Positions 18,954-27,620 of a DNA stretch of 64,000 bases are shown here, one piece after another (position 1 is the stretch's first letter; each line of letters opens with the position of its first letter). This stretch comes from an uncultured Fluviicola sp. (GTDB taxonomy: Bacteria; Bacteroidota; Bacteroidia; Flavobacteriales_D; Crocinitomicaceae). The stretch spans positions 178,008 through 242,007 of the forward strand of contig NZ_CABHOL010000024.1 in NCBI RefSeq assembly GCF_902168135.1, in the 5' to 3' direction. Under the pieces are notes generated by a model. The model ran no database searches. It was not told the origin of the DNA and saw only the letters and a list, made by a program, of their open reading frames with translations. Position numbers and translations under genes: made by a program.

Positions 18954-19520
18954 ATGAATTTTGAAAAGCAATTAAATCTTCGCAGCGGAGAAAAATGTGA
19001 GTTAAGTGGGGTAACTAATGATTTGCAGGTTTACCAGGTACAACCCTCAGAAGGTAACTCGGTGGACGATTTCATCCTGATCAGTCAAAACCTCAAAGAT
19101 CAATTGGAAGGGAAGAAAGAATTGGTTCCCAACGATTGGAGGTGTCTGAATGATTCCATGTGGAGTGAAGTTTCTGCTGTGAAAGTGGCGGCTTACCGCA
19201 TGCTCGATCAATTAAAAGCAGAAGGCTGGCCGAACGATTTGCTTGAAATGATCTATTTGACAGAGGAAGAACTGAGCTGGGCGAAATCCGGAATGGAAGA
19301 TGAAGACGCTGTAAAGCATATCGATTCCAACGGAGCTGTTTTACAGGCAGGGGATACGGTTGTTTTGATCAAGGATCTGGATGTGAAAGGCTCTACAATT
19401 ACAGCAAAACGCGGAACTGCCGTGCGGAATATTCGTTTGGTCCACAATGATCCGACCTTAATTGAAGGAAAAGTAGAAGGACAAACGATTTACATCCTGA
19501 CACAATACGTGAAAAAGTAG
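18954..19520 (+). CDS. PhnA-domain protein
   Basis: A 188-aa cytosolic protein. The C-terminal 70 residues (DSNGAVLQAGDTVVLIKDLDVKGS ... KRGTAVRNIRLVHNDPTLIEGKV ... IYILTQYVKK) match the PhnA/YjdM C-terminal SH3-like domain. In place of the short zinc ribbon of PhnA, the N-terminal half is longer (CELSGV, then DFILISQNLKDQLEG and an acidic helical region). PhnA was named from a phosphonate operon but its biochemical role is unsettled, so no reaction is assigned. The gene is monocistronic, with a leaderless-type promoter box and a hairpin terminator that starts at its stop codon. Confidence 0.8.
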   Translation: MNFEKQLNLRSGEKCELSGVTNDLQVYQVQPSEGNSVDDFILISQNLKDQLEGKKELVPNDWRCLNDSMWSEVSAVKVAAYRMLDQLKAEGWPNDLLEMIYLTEEELSWAKSGMEDEDAVKHIDSNGAVLQAGDTVVLIKDLDVKGSTITAKRGTAVRNIRLVHNDPTLIEGKVEGQTIYILTQYVKK

Positions 19521-19553
19521 ACTGAGCGGAGTCGAAGTCTACTTTTATTTTTT
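19513..19553 (+). terminator. Hairpin terminator with conserved GAGCGGAGTCGA loop
   Basis: An 11-bp stem (AAAAGTAGACT with AGTCTACTTTT) encloses the loop GAGCGGAGTCGA at 19524-19535. ATTTTTTCC follows. The PhnA stop codon lies inside the left arm. The same loop recurs at 50312 (inverted) and 50405 with different stems. Confidence 0.7.
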
Positions 19554-19600
19554 CCCTTCGCTAAAGGATACTGAGTCCCGAAGTTTCGGGAAAGTATCAA

Positions 19601-19882
19601 TCATAGTACGTCGTGGTATTCCGGAGTCTTATCAAAGACACTTTTTGCGAAAGGACATAAAGGAATGATTTTGATACCCGCTTTGCGCGCAAATTCTACG
19701 GCTGCCTGCACCATTAAATTCCCGACGCTTCTTCCTCTGAATTCGCCGTTTACTTCTGTATGGTCGATAATGATCCGGTCATCGTTCACCCATGCATAAG
19801 TCATTCTTCCGGCTTCTTTACCGTCTTCCGTTGCTTTGAAAAAACCTTTGTTTTCTCTGTCAAATTGGTTTACTTCTATCAT
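19601..19882 (-). CDS. Small GNAT-like N-acetyltransferase (YidJ/Acetyltransf_CG type)
   Basis: This 93-aa protein is a minimal GNAT domain. A beta strand FKATEDGKEAGRMTYAWV and RIIIDHTEVNGEFRGRSVG, the acetyl-CoA-binding loop, are followed by the helix NLMVQAAVEFARKAG and the strand KIIPLCPFAKSVFD. The length and the PLCPFA motif fit the Gcn5-like Acetyltransf_CG family. Its natural substrate is unknown. The gene lies upstream, in minus-strand terms downstream, of the pirin gene and is separated from it by an octamer repeat element. Confidence 0.85.
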   Translation of the reverse strand: MIEVNQFDRENKGFFKATEDGKEAGRMTYAWVNDDRIIIDHTEVNGEFRGRSVGNLMVQAAVEFARKAGIKIIPLCPFAKSVFDKTPEYHDVL

Positions 19883-19897
19883 AATTTTATTTAGAAA

Positions 19898-19998
19898 TGT
19901 TCAAATGTTCAAATGTTCAAATGTTCAAATGTTCAAATGTTCAAATGTTCAAATGGCTTTTTTAAACCTTTTCAACTGTTGAACATCTTTGAACTTTT
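19898..19998. repeat. TGTTCAAA octamer array with inverted TTGAAC arm
   Basis: Seven perfect tandem copies of TGTTCAAA (19898-19953) are followed by an opposing arm (TTCAACTGTTGAAC, CTTTGAAC) running to the stop of the pirin gene. Related elements lie at 26574, 45206 and 52688. The arms can pair into an A/T-rich hairpin that would act as a terminator for the minus-strand pirin gene. Confidence 0.85.
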
Positions 19999-19999
19999 G

Positions 20000-20878
20000 T
20001 TAAAACTTGGGTTCCGGCAGCGGAACGAACCCGGTTTCTCCTTCAATTTTAGGGAAAGTCTGTTCGGTCCAGGCTTTTTTAGCCTCTTCGATGCGCTCTT
20101 TACGTGAGGAAACAAAGTTCCAAAAAATGAACCGCTCTTCCGGAAATGCTTCCCCTCCGAAAATATAAACAGTCGAGTTTTCCGCCATTTCAAACGAACA
20201 CAATTCGGTGTTCTTAGCGATTAATATTTGTTTCGGGCCAAATGTTTCTTCACCTTCTTTGATACTGCCTTCCAGGATGTATAAAGCACTTTCTCCGAAT
20301 AATTGATCTCCAATGCTGATCGTTGCTGCTTCTTTGGTTTTGATTTCCAGGAAGTAAAGCGGGCTGTAAACCGGGACCGGAGATTTCTTTCCAAATGCTT
20401 CACCGGCAACCAGTTTGTAATGAACCCCGTTTTCTGTCCATTCCGGGATTTCATTCGCTTCAATATGCGTAAATGAAGGTTCCATTTCTTCCAATTCTTT
20501 CGGAAGAGCAACCCAGATTTGCAATCCATGCAGGCTTTTTTCGGAATGACGCAGGTATTCAGGCGTTCTTTCCGAATGAACTACTCCTTTTCCGGATGTC
20601 ATCCAATTGACAGCTCCCGGTTGGATTTCTACCATTGACCCGATACTGTCGCGATGCATGATTGCACCCTCAAACAAATAAGTGAGAGTCGATAATCCGA
20701 TATGCGGATGCGGCCCGACATCCAGATTCTGGTGATCACTTAACTTTGCCGGCCCCATGTGGTCAATAAATACAAATGGTCCCACAGCCCGTTTCTGGCG
20801 AAAAGGCAATAAGCGTCCAACCAGGAAATTACCAATATCTGCTGCGCGTTCTTCGATTATAAGCTGAATGTTTGACAT
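20000..20878 (-). CDS. Pirin family protein (bicupin)
   Basis: A 292-aa cytosolic bicupin. The N-terminal cupin holds the pirin metal ligands: HPHIG (His57 and His59 region), then HSE (GKGVVHSERTP), with the family signature GPFVFIDHMGPA before them. The C-terminal cupin is at about residues 165-260 (SPLYFLEIKTKEAATISI ... ALYILEGSIKEGEETF). Pirins bind Fe. Some have quercetinase activity and others are regulatory, and sequence does not decide which applies here. The protein has normal length with no signal peptide. It lies on its own, divergent from the ergothioneine cluster. Confidence 0.9.
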   Translation of the reverse strand: MSNIQLIIEERAADIGNFLVGRLLPFRQKRAVGPFVFIDHMGPAKLSDHQNLDVGPHPHIGLSTLTYLFEGAIMHRDSIGSMVEIQPGAVNWMTSGKGVVHSERTPEYLRHSEKSLHGLQIWVALPKELEEMEPSFTHIEANEIPEWTENGVHYKLVAGEAFGKKSPVPVYSPLYFLEIKTKEAATISIGDQLFGESALYILEGSIKEGEETFGPKQILIAKNTELCSFEMAENSTVYIFGGEAFPEERFIFWNFVSSRKERIEEAKKAWTEQTFPKIEGETGFVPLPEPKF

Positions 20879-21123
20879 GAGAATTTTAGTTCTAAGGAAT
20901 TTTAAAAATAAGAACTTATTGCCTGGTTTTTATCACAAGAATCAATTTTTCCTCGGATTGCTATTCCTTCGTCCGATCATGAGTTCATGATAAAATTGGG
21001 ATTAATTGGCAATTAAATTTCGGAAAACCTAAATCTGGTTCCGGTTTCTTTTCGTATCTTGAAAAGGCTGAGTCTTTGACTGCAACCGGAACACCCAATG
21101 AAAATTACTAAAATACTGAACGA

Positions 21124-21411
21124 ATGAAAAGAGCAATTTGGAACAATACCGTCATAGCAGAAAGTGAGAAAACGGTAGTTATAGAAGGAAATCATTACTT
21201 CCCGGAGGAAACAATCAAAAAGGAATATTTTAAAGATTCAGATACGCACACAACTTGTCCGTGGAAAGGAGTAGCTTCTTATTATTCGCTGGAAATGGAT
21301 GGACAGACAAACAAAGATGCTGCCTGGTATTATCCGAAAACTTCGGAGCTGGCCAAGAGTATTGAAGGAAAAGTGGCTTTTTGGAAAGGTGTTCAGGTTG
21401 TTGAGGATTAA
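21124..21411 (+). CDS. DUF427 protein preceding the ergothioneine genes
   Basis: This 95-aa protein matches the DUF427 family: KRAIWNNTVIAESEKTVVIEGNHYFP, then CPWKGVASYYS with the conserved CPWKG, then AAWYYPKTSELA and KGKVAFW-like KVAFWKGV. The fold is a small beta barrel and the biochemical role of DUF427 is not established. It ends 9 nt before egtB and reads in the same direction, so all three genes probably share a transcript. Linkage to ergothioneine synthesis is therefore suggested by position only. Confidence 0.85.
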   Translation: MKRAIWNNTVIAESEKTVVIEGNHYFPEETIKKEYFKDSDTHTTCPWKGVASYYSLEMDGQTNKDAAWYYPKTSELAKSIEGKVAFWKGVQVVED

Positions 21412-21420
21412 TTGGATTTT

Positions 21421-22569
21421 ATGCATTTGAAAGAAAAATATTTAGAAGTAAGAAATAGAACAGAGGCATTATGCAAGCCCTTACAGATCGAAGATTATGT
21501 TCCGCAGCCTGTTGCATTTGCGAGTCCTCCAAAATGGCATTTAGCTCATTCTACCTGGTTTTTTGAAGAAATGATCCTGAAGAGAAACCTGGATACATAC
21601 AGGGAATTCCACCCGGATTTCGGTTTTTTATTCAACTCTTATTACAATACGATCGGTGAGCGAACTTTTCGTGCGGACCGGGGGAATATTACACGTCCGG
21701 GAGTTTCTGAAGTCTACGCTTACCGCGCATATGTTGACGGTGGAATGATGGAATTACTCTCGAAAGAGATTTCTAACGAATTAAGGGAATTGATCGAACT
21801 GGGGTTGAACCACGAACAGCAGCACCAGGAATTATTGATCACAGATTTAAAATACACACTTGGTCATAATCCGATTTTCCCGGTTTACGATGAATCGTTC
21901 AATTTATTGGCAGATTCCAACACTTCTTATGGCTGGCTCGCAATGGAGGAGGGAGTTTACGAAATAGGACACGATGGTGGTGCTTTTTGCTTTGACAATG
22001 AGTTGAACAGGCACCGGGTGTATTTGCATGAATTCGAGATCTCGCATGCACTTGTTACCAATGGTGAATACATGGAGTTTATGGAGGCAGGCGGTTATTC
22101 CCGTTTTGAATGCTGGCTGGATGAAGGCTGGTCGTGGTTAAACGAGAATCAGATTACAAGTCCGCTTTATTGGCATAAGATCAATGGGAAGTGGCATTAT
22201 TTCACACTTGCGGGTTTAAAAGAAGTAGATCCGGATGCCATATTGGGACATGTTTCTTATTACGAAGCTCAAGCCTACGCAAGTTGGCGGGGATTACGCT
22301 TACCAACTGAATTTGAATGGGAAGCAGCTTCCGAAAACCTGGATTGGGGGAAACGCTGGGAATGGACCAACAGTGCTTATTTGGCGTACCCCGGATTCAA
22401 AACCGCAGCAGGCGCCGTTGGCGAATACAACGGAAAATTTATGATCAATCAAATGGTATTGCGCGGAGCTTCCGTGGCAACCGCACCTAATCACAGCAGA
22501 AAAACCTACCGGAACTTTTTCCACCCACATTTTCAATGGCAATATTCAGGAATCAGATTAGCAAAGTAA
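21421..22569 (+). CDS. egtB: Ergothioneine sulfoxide synthase EgtB
   Basis: EgtB is a non-haem iron enzyme that joins hercynine (trimethylhistidine) to a thiol (gamma-glutamylcysteine or cysteine) using O2. The N-terminal DinB-like domain has the iron ligands His43 (WHLAHSTWFFE), His131 and His135 in the motif HxxxHxE (NHEQQHQELL). The C-terminal half is an FGE-sulfatase-like domain (GVYEIGHDGGAFCFDNE ... WRGLRLPTEFEWEAA ... KTYRNFFHP). The ATG at 21421 is chosen; a TTG 9 nt upstream is less likely. At 382 aa it is of usual length. egtD begins 1 nt after its stop. No egtA or egtC is nearby, so the sulfur donor may be cysteine; that is inference. Confidence 0.92.
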   Translation: MHLKEKYLEVRNRTEALCKPLQIEDYVPQPVAFASPPKWHLAHSTWFFEEMILKRNLDTYREFHPDFGFLFNSYYNTIGERTFRADRGNITRPGVSEVYAYRAYVDGGMMELLSKEISNELRELIELGLNHEQQHQELLITDLKYTLGHNPIFPVYDESFNLLADSNTSYGWLAMEEGVYEIGHDGGAFCFDNELNRHRVYLHEFEISHALVTNGEYMEFMEAGGYSRFECWLDEGWSWLNENQITSPLYWHKINGKWHYFTLAGLKEVDPDAILGHVSYYEAQAYASWRGLRLPTEFEWEAASENLDWGKRWEWTNSAYLAYPGFKTAAGAVGEYNGKFMINQMVLRGASVATAPNHSRKTYRNFFHPHFQWQYSGIRLAK

Positions 22570-22570
22570 G

Positions 22571-23521
22571 ATGATATTAGAACAATTTAAACAAGACGTC
22601 AGGTTGGGACTTTCTCAAAATCCCAAGCAAATTCCCTCCAAGTATTTTTACGATAAACGCGGTGACGAATTATTCGTGCAGATCATGAATATGCCCGAGT
22701 ATTATCTGACACGATCAGAAATGGAGATCTTCCAACAGCAGTCAACAGCTATCATTTCAAGCTTTGATATTCAAAAAGGGGAAGAAATAGAGGTGGTAGA
22801 ACTGGGTGCAGGTGACGGAACAAAAACCATTCACCTCTTATTCGAATTGATTCGTGCCCGTGTTACTTTCAAGTACATTCCAATTGATATTTCTTCCAAT
22901 GCATTGAACGGATTGGAAAACCGGATGAAAGAGGAAATTCCGGAACTTGCCATCAACAGTCTGCATGGTGATTATTTCCAAATGTTGAGCGATCTGAAAA
23001 AATCTCCCAACAGGAAGATCATTTTGTTCCTGGGATCGAATATCGGGAATATGCCGGATGAACAGGCAAAAAGCTTTATCGCCTCTCTCAGTAAGAACCT
23101 GAACAAAGGAGATAAGATTGTTCTGGGGGTTGATCTGATCAAGGAAAAAGAAGTTGTTCTGCCTGCATACGATGATGCAGCGGGCATTACACGAGATTTC
23201 AACCTGAACTTATTAGAGCGGATGAATCGGGAACTGCATGCAAATTTTGACCTCGATGGTTTTGTGCATGATCCCGAATACCACGAGTCTGAAGGGATTG
23301 CCAAAAGTTTCCTGAAGAGTACCAAAAAACAGGTGGTGGAAGTTAAAGCAATCAATCAATCGTTTTCATTTGAAGAGAACGAGCGAATTCATACGGAAAT
23401 CTCCAGGAAATACAACGATCAGATCCTGTCGAAGATCATTGATCAATCCCCCTTATCGGTTCAGCAGCGTTTCACAGACCAAAAGACCTGGTTCGGGGAT
23501 TACATCATTAACAGAGTTTAA
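22571..23521 (+). CDS. egtD: L-histidine N-alpha-methyltransferase EgtD
   Basis: EgtD uses three S-adenosylmethionine molecules to turn histidine into hercynine, the substrate of EgtB. The 316-aa protein shows the family start (IPSKYFYDKRGDELFVQIMNMPEYYLTRSE), the SAM-binding motif VVELGAGDGTKT, a DISSNAL acidic loop, FLGSNIGNMP and LGVDLIKEKEVVLPAYDD. The conserved C-terminal sequence WFGDYIINRV also fits. It overlaps nothing but follows egtB with 1 nt between, so the two form a tight operon. The product ergothioneine, or an intermediate, would serve as an antioxidant thiol. Confidence 0.92.
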   Translation: MILEQFKQDVRLGLSQNPKQIPSKYFYDKRGDELFVQIMNMPEYYLTRSEMEIFQQQSTAIISSFDIQKGEEIEVVELGAGDGTKTIHLLFELIRARVTFKYIPIDISSNALNGLENRMKEEIPELAINSLHGDYFQMLSDLKKSPNRKIILFLGSNIGNMPDEQAKSFIASLSKNLNKGDKIVLGVDLIKEKEVVLPAYDDAAGITRDFNLNLLERMNRELHANFDLDGFVHDPEYHESEGIAKSFLKSTKKQVVEVKAINQSFSFEENERIHTEISRKYNDQILSKIIDQSPLSVQQRFTDQKTWFGDYIINRV

Positions 23522-24009
23522 GTTCTTTGCGTTCTTTGCTCCTTCGCTGACCTTGTTTTGCCGAAACGCTTATGCTGTAGCTTGTGCCGCCGCTAAAGCT
23601 TTGGCGACATGCGGTCAGCGAAGGCACAGTGGCTTCACAAAGGCAAGGGCTACGGCGTAAGCATTCACTCTTAGCGGTTAAAATAAGACAGGATTTATAA
23701 ACCGCAAAGAAGAGCCAGCTGTGGCTGGTGAAGACGGAGTGCAGTCTGAAAGACGCGGCACGAAGGTAAAAGAGCGCAAAGATTTGAATATTTGTCTTGT
23801 CAAAGCAGCCTATTAAGTTTCGATCTTCGTTACTTTTTATGTCACCGGTTTTAAATGGATAACTCCCGCCGGTAGACTCATTCTAATCAGGTATTTGTGG
23901 TAAAAGAAATAAATGAGATTTAAATTCGTGGAGCTTATTTGTTAAGCTTTTACTAAAAAGGGAAATACGAATGGTTGTTTCTATTATTTTAGGGGGATAA
24001 AATCGCGTT
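23522..24009. repeat. Intergenic region with nested inverted repeats
   Basis: This 488-bp gap has no convincing gene. It contains four arms in interleaved order a-b-a'-b': CCTTCGCTGACC (23541-23552), GCTTATGCTGTAGC (23568-23581), GGTCAGCGAAGG (23613-23624, perfect complement of the first) and GCTACGGCGTAAGC (23649-23662, complement of the second with two G-U-type differences). A small near-palindrome CGCTAAAGCTTTGGCG lies between. TTCTTTGCGTTCTTTGC at the start and ACCGCAAAG ... GCGCAAAG near 23700-23785 form an outer pair. A copy of the latter motif recurs at 25198-25224. From 23800 on nothing recognisable is seen. Confidence 0.6.
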
Positions 24010-25161
24010 ATGACAACTACCGGCATAGAGAAACAAGGGTTTGTGAACAAACAGCTCCCAATGATCATCAAAGGATTAATGGCATTTATGTTCCTGCTTT
24101 CGGCAGTAGCAAAATTGTATCCGTCTCCCAATCTGGCTTTGCCGACATTTGAGGTGAAACAACTGATCCCTATGGGATTCAGTGAAACAAGCGCGGCTTA
24201 TTTCTCGCGTATTTTGATCGGATGTGAATTGGCCCTGGGGATTCTCCTGCTTCAGAAGAATTATTTCAAAAGATTGGTCATTCCGATGTCGTTCCTAATG
24301 CTGCTGATCTTTAGCATTCATTTGAGCTATGAAATTGCGTCAACCGGAAACAGCGGGAACTGCGGATGTTTTGGTTCTTTGCTTCCTATGACACCGGTTC
24401 AGGCTTTGATCAAGAATATCATCGGTATGGGATTGCTGGTTATTCTTTACCAAAAAACGTCGAAGCAAAATGATAAATTGAACTTCTCGTTCCTGGCAGC
24501 AATTACTTTCGCTTCCATTCTTGCGGTATTTATGGTTGGACCGATCCAGCGTAAATCCAATGATGAGCTTGCTGCCGAGATGATGGCGGAAATGAATATG
24601 GAAGAGGAGGAAGAGACTGTTTCCGAAACCCCCGGATCAGATACGCCAAAAACCGAAAAATCCGAAACTGGAAAAACGGTTCCTGCAAATCCGAAAGAAG
24701 TGAAAGCGGGTGAAAAGGAAACGAAAACCGAAGAAAAACCGGTTGCTGATGAACCGAAAGCAAAAAGATCAGGATTTGCTTCTCAATATGCTGACATCGA
24801 TAAAGGAAGAAAAATTCTGTGTTTTTTCGCACCGGGATGTGATCACTGTAAAGAAACGGCAAAAGCACTCACCGAAATGGCTGCCAAAGATCCGGATTTC
24901 CCGGAAATGAAAATTGTATTCATGGATGAAGAAGCGGAATTAATCCCCGACTTTTTTGCCTTTGCAGGGAAAAAATATCCGTTCAAGATTTTAGATGTGG
25001 CTTCTTTCTGGACAGTGCTTGGAGGAACAAAAGATACTCCGGGAGTCTTTTACCTGTGGAACGGGAATATCGTAAAAGAATACGACGGAATCAACGAACG
25101 TGCCTTTAAAAAAGACGAATTCAAAAAGATCGTTCAGAAGAAGTGGTCGGAGTTGAAGTAA
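24010..25161 (+). CDS. MauE/DoxX-like membrane protein fused to a thioredoxin-like domain
   Basis: Residues 15-155 contain four membrane helices of the MauE/DoxX redox-associated family, with the Cys pair NCGCFGS after helix 3. A fifth helix (FLAAITFASILAVFMV) leads to a long Glu/Lys-rich linker (about 190-250). The C-terminal domain is thioredoxin-like with the active-site motif CFFAPGCDHCKETA (CxxC). The predicted role is transfer of electrons across the inner membrane to extracytoplasmic thiols, in which the membrane Cys pair and the soluble CxxC are partners. The natural target is unknown. The fusion puts both partners in one chain. Confidence 0.82.
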   Translation: MTTTGIEKQGFVNKQLPMIIKGLMAFMFLLSAVAKLYPSPNLALPTFEVKQLIPMGFSETSAAYFSRILIGCELALGILLLQKNYFKRLVIPMSFLMLLIFSIHLSYEIASTGNSGNCGCFGSLLPMTPVQALIKNIIGMGLLVILYQKTSKQNDKLNFSFLAAITFASILAVFMVGPIQRKSNDELAAEMMAEMNMEEEEETVSETPGSDTPKTEKSETGKTVPANPKEVKAGEKETKTEEKPVADEPKAKRSGFASQYADIDKGRKILCFFAPGCDHCKETAKALTEMAAKDPDFPEMKIVFMDEEAELIPDFFAFAGKKYPFKILDVASFWTVLGGTKDTPGVFYLWNGNIVKEYDGINERAFKKDEFKKIVQKKWSELK

Positions 25162-25254
25162 TTGCAAACAAAATTATAAATCAAATTCTATTTTTAACCG
25201 CAAAGAGTGAAAGAACGCAAAGGTTTAATTATCTTCATGATTCATTCTGAGCTT

Positions 25255-26568
25255 ATGAAAAACTTGTTTGTCATTCTTTTTTGTCTTTTAAGCTTCTTTT
25301 CCGAAGCTCAAAAAAGCCGTTCTTTTAATGAAGATAAGTTCTATTCGGAATTAGAAGTTTTAGCTCAGAAGAAAAACTTTTTTGAGGTTAAAAACCTGCT
25401 TATCACCAATAAATCCCAAATAGATAAGGAAGTTTATTTTTACTACTGGAGTTTGGTTGAAAATGCATTTTCCCACTTCAGGGAGTCGAACGAGGCTATT
25501 GAGGAATTCCTGGAAGGAGCAGGAAGGATGAATAACGATTCACTTTTCAAAGAAATTTTGATGGTCAAGCAGTTGAACCTGGTAAATTTATTTGAGTACA
25601 AAGATGCTTATTTGACCAATCAATACATTCTGAACAATTTCAGTCATGTATGCACGGAAGATGAAATTGCGGACCTTACCAACACCGGAACCATTTGGAA
25701 AGGGTTGGAAAATTCAGGTAAACAGGTGATTCACCACACTTCGGATGTAACTATTCAGCTAACACGAGACAATGCTAAATTGGCGAACATTCCGGTAACT
25801 GTCTCCGGAAACACTAAAAATTTCATCTTTGATACAGGGGCCAATTTTTCAGTAATACAGCGTTCTGTAGCTCTTGAAATGGGGTGTGAGATTATTCCGA
25901 TCCAGTTTAACGTTTCTGCAATTACCGGCGCAAAAGTGAAAAGCGACCTGGCAGTTGTCAAAGAACTGAAGATCGGAGATCCTGAAGGATCCGGACAAGT
26001 GATCACCTGTGAAAACGTAGTGTTCCTGGTTTTTGATGATAAAGACCTCACTTTCGCAGAAGCAAATTATACAATACTTGGTATTATCGGATTCCCCGTA
26101 ATCCGCAACCTGGATGAAATACACATTACCAAAGATGATCAGTTGATGGTTCCTAAAACTGCCAAAATGTTTCCCGTAAGCAATATGATCCTGAATGGAT
26201 TTGTGCCGGTGGTCCAGGTGGTGAAAAGTTCGGATACGCTTCAGTTTACTTTTGATACCGGTGCGGTTGAAACGTCATTGAACAGTAAATATTACCTGAA
26301 ATACCAAAAAGAGGTTAAAAGAAAAGGAAAGAAAAAGACTCTTCAAACCGGAGGAGCAGGAGGGATGGTAACGTTTGAAGGATATGTACTTCCAAAACTC
26401 ACCATTGCCGTGGATTCTTCCAAAGCCACATTACAAAATCTCCAGGTCAGGACAGATAATATGGAAAATGTCAGTGGTGATTTTGAAGGAAATCTCGGGC
26501 AGGACTTTATCAAGCAGTTTGATGAAATGATCATCAGCTTTAAATATTCTGCTATTCAATTCAAGTAG
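25255..26568 (+). CDS. Exported retropepsin-like aspartic protease, two DTG motifs
   Basis: The ATG at 25255 opens a signal peptide (residues 1-18, ending SEA before QKSR). The GTG at 25207 lies in a dispersed repeat and is rejected. An N-terminal helical region (about 20-150) is followed by two retropepsin-like lobes, each with an aspartyl protease triad: FIFDTGANFSV and, about 145 residues later, FTFDTGAVETS. A flap-like segment QTGGAGGMVTFEGY follows the second. Two lobes in one chain give a pseudo-dimeric active site like pepsin. A periplasmic or surface protease is predicted. The protein is 437 aa and convergent with the esterase gene. Confidence 0.82.
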   Translation: MKNLFVILFCLLSFFSEAQKSRSFNEDKFYSELEVLAQKKNFFEVKNLLITNKSQIDKEVYFYYWSLVENAFSHFRESNEAIEEFLEGAGRMNNDSLFKEILMVKQLNLVNLFEYKDAYLTNQYILNNFSHVCTEDEIADLTNTGTIWKGLENSGKQVIHHTSDVTIQLTRDNAKLANIPVTVSGNTKNFIFDTGANFSVIQRSVALEMGCEIIPIQFNVSAITGAKVKSDLAVVKELKIGDPEGSGQVITCENVVFLVFDDKDLTFAEANYTILGIIGFPVIRNLDEIHITKDDQLMVPKTAKMFPVSNMILNGFVPVVQVVKSSDTLQFTFDTGAVETSLNSKYYLKYQKEVKRKGKKKTLQTGGAGGMVTFEGYVLPKLTIAVDSSKATLQNLQVRTDNMENVSGDFEGNLGQDFIKQFDEMIISFKYSAIQFK

Positions 26569-26573
26569 AAATT

Positions 26574-26636
26574 GTTCAAATAGTTCAAGGGGTTCAACTT
26601 TTGAACTATTTGAACTTGTTGAACTATTTGAACTTG
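26574..26636. repeat. TTCAA/TTGAA hairpin element between convergent genes
   Basis: GTTCAAATAGTTCAA (26574-26588) is perfectly complementary to TTGAACTATTTGAAC, present twice in tandem (26601 and 26619, as 18-bp units). It lies between the convergent retropepsin and esterase genes and could terminate both. Same family as the octamer arrays at 19898 and 52688. Confidence 0.8.
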
Positions 26637-26647
26637 TTGAACTTTTA

Positions 26648-27442
26648 TTAGTTGCTTCCTGCGCCTATCGGTTTCTTTTCAGAAGTTTTTGCCTGGGCAG
26701 GTTCGGTTGGAGCTCCGTTTTCTGTCTTTTTCGGAACCTGTACCATTACTACTTCATTGGCTGCGGTTCTGACTTGTGCAAACAGCCAGTCATACATTTC
26801 ATCGGTGCGGAAAATACGTTCCAATGCTCCGTGATTTGCGCCTGCGATTTCTGTATAGATCAGGTTTTTCCCGTTGTTACAATTCTTAATTGCCGCAACC
26901 ATTTCCCGTGAATAACGAACCGGAACTGCTTCATCCCTGTTTCCATGCTGGATCCACATCGGGATACTTGCCAGGTTGCAGGCATCTTTCGGGTTTCCTC
27001 CGCCGCAAAGTGCAACGGCAGCCGTAATTTTGTCCGCATGTTTTCCCGCAAAATGCATGGTTCCATAACCGCCAAGGCTCATCCCGCAAACATACACGCG
27101 ATTGGTGTCTGTTTTGTATTGTTTTTGTACGTATTCCAAAACTTCCAGGACTTTGTCCGGATTCCACGATCCGTTAGCAACCTGTGGCGCAATGACAATT
27201 GCAGGAACTTTTCGTCCCTTTTCAATTTCGTGGATAACCCCGTATTTTTTAACACGATTCAAATCTGTTCCGCTTAAACTTTTTCCATGAAGAAAGATCA
27301 GGATCGGAGGATTGTTGTTCAGAGTAGCTGAATCCGGAAGGTTCAGCCAAAAATTGTAGGATGTTTTTCCTCTTACAGCACTCAATTGCGCGAATGATTG
27401 AAAACCGACAACCAGACAAATTATGACAAGAATGTTTTTCAT
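26648..27442 (-). CDS. Exported alpha/beta hydrolase (esterase or peptidase)
   Basis: The ATG at 27442 opens a signal peptide (MKNILVIICLVVGFQSFA before QLS). An upstream start at 27481 would add 13 charged residues. The mature protein is a serine hydrolase: oxyanion region ILIFLHGKSLSG, nucleophile elbow GMSLGGYG, acid HGNRDEAVP and catalytic His in GANHGALERI. The nearest families are phospholipase/carboxylesterase-like and PHB-depolymerase-like hydrolases. The tail after residue 235 is low-complexity (Pro, Thr, Lys), probably disordered. The substrate is unknown. It is a single gene, convergent with the retropepsin gene. Confidence 0.83.
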   Translation of the reverse strand: MKNILVIICLVVGFQSFAQLSAVRGKTSYNFWLNLPDSATLNNNPPILIFLHGKSLSGTDLNRVKKYGVIHEIEKGRKVPAIVIAPQVANGSWNPDKVLEVLEYVQKQYKTDTNRVYVCGMSLGGYGTMHFAGKHADKITAAVALCGGGNPKDACNLASIPMWIQHGNRDEAVPVRYSREMVAAIKNCNNGKNLIYTEIAGANHGALERIFRTDEMYDWLFAQVRTAANEVVMVQVPKKTENGAPTEPAQAKTSEKKPIGAGSN

Positions 27443-27620
27443 ATATTTTTCTCTCTTTTGTTCCGTTTTTAGCAACTGCAATGCAGATTCTTTTTGAGTC
27501 GGCTAATATAGGGATTTCACAGGAACGGAGTGTTTAATTTTCCGTTAAATCGGGTTTGTTGTCGTTTAAAAGAGAGGGTATGTTATGGTAAACGTGATAA
27601 TGTTTAATTGGTTACAGTTA

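Noticed and set aside
23370..23660. Plus-strand ORF past the end of egtD
   Set aside because: It is a shifted frame over the EgtD 3' end and the inverted repeats, with no start context and low-complexity translation.
25207..25254. N-terminal extension of the retropepsin-like protein
   Set aside because: The GTG lies inside a dispersed CGCAAAG repeat; the ATG at 25255 begins a proper signal peptide.
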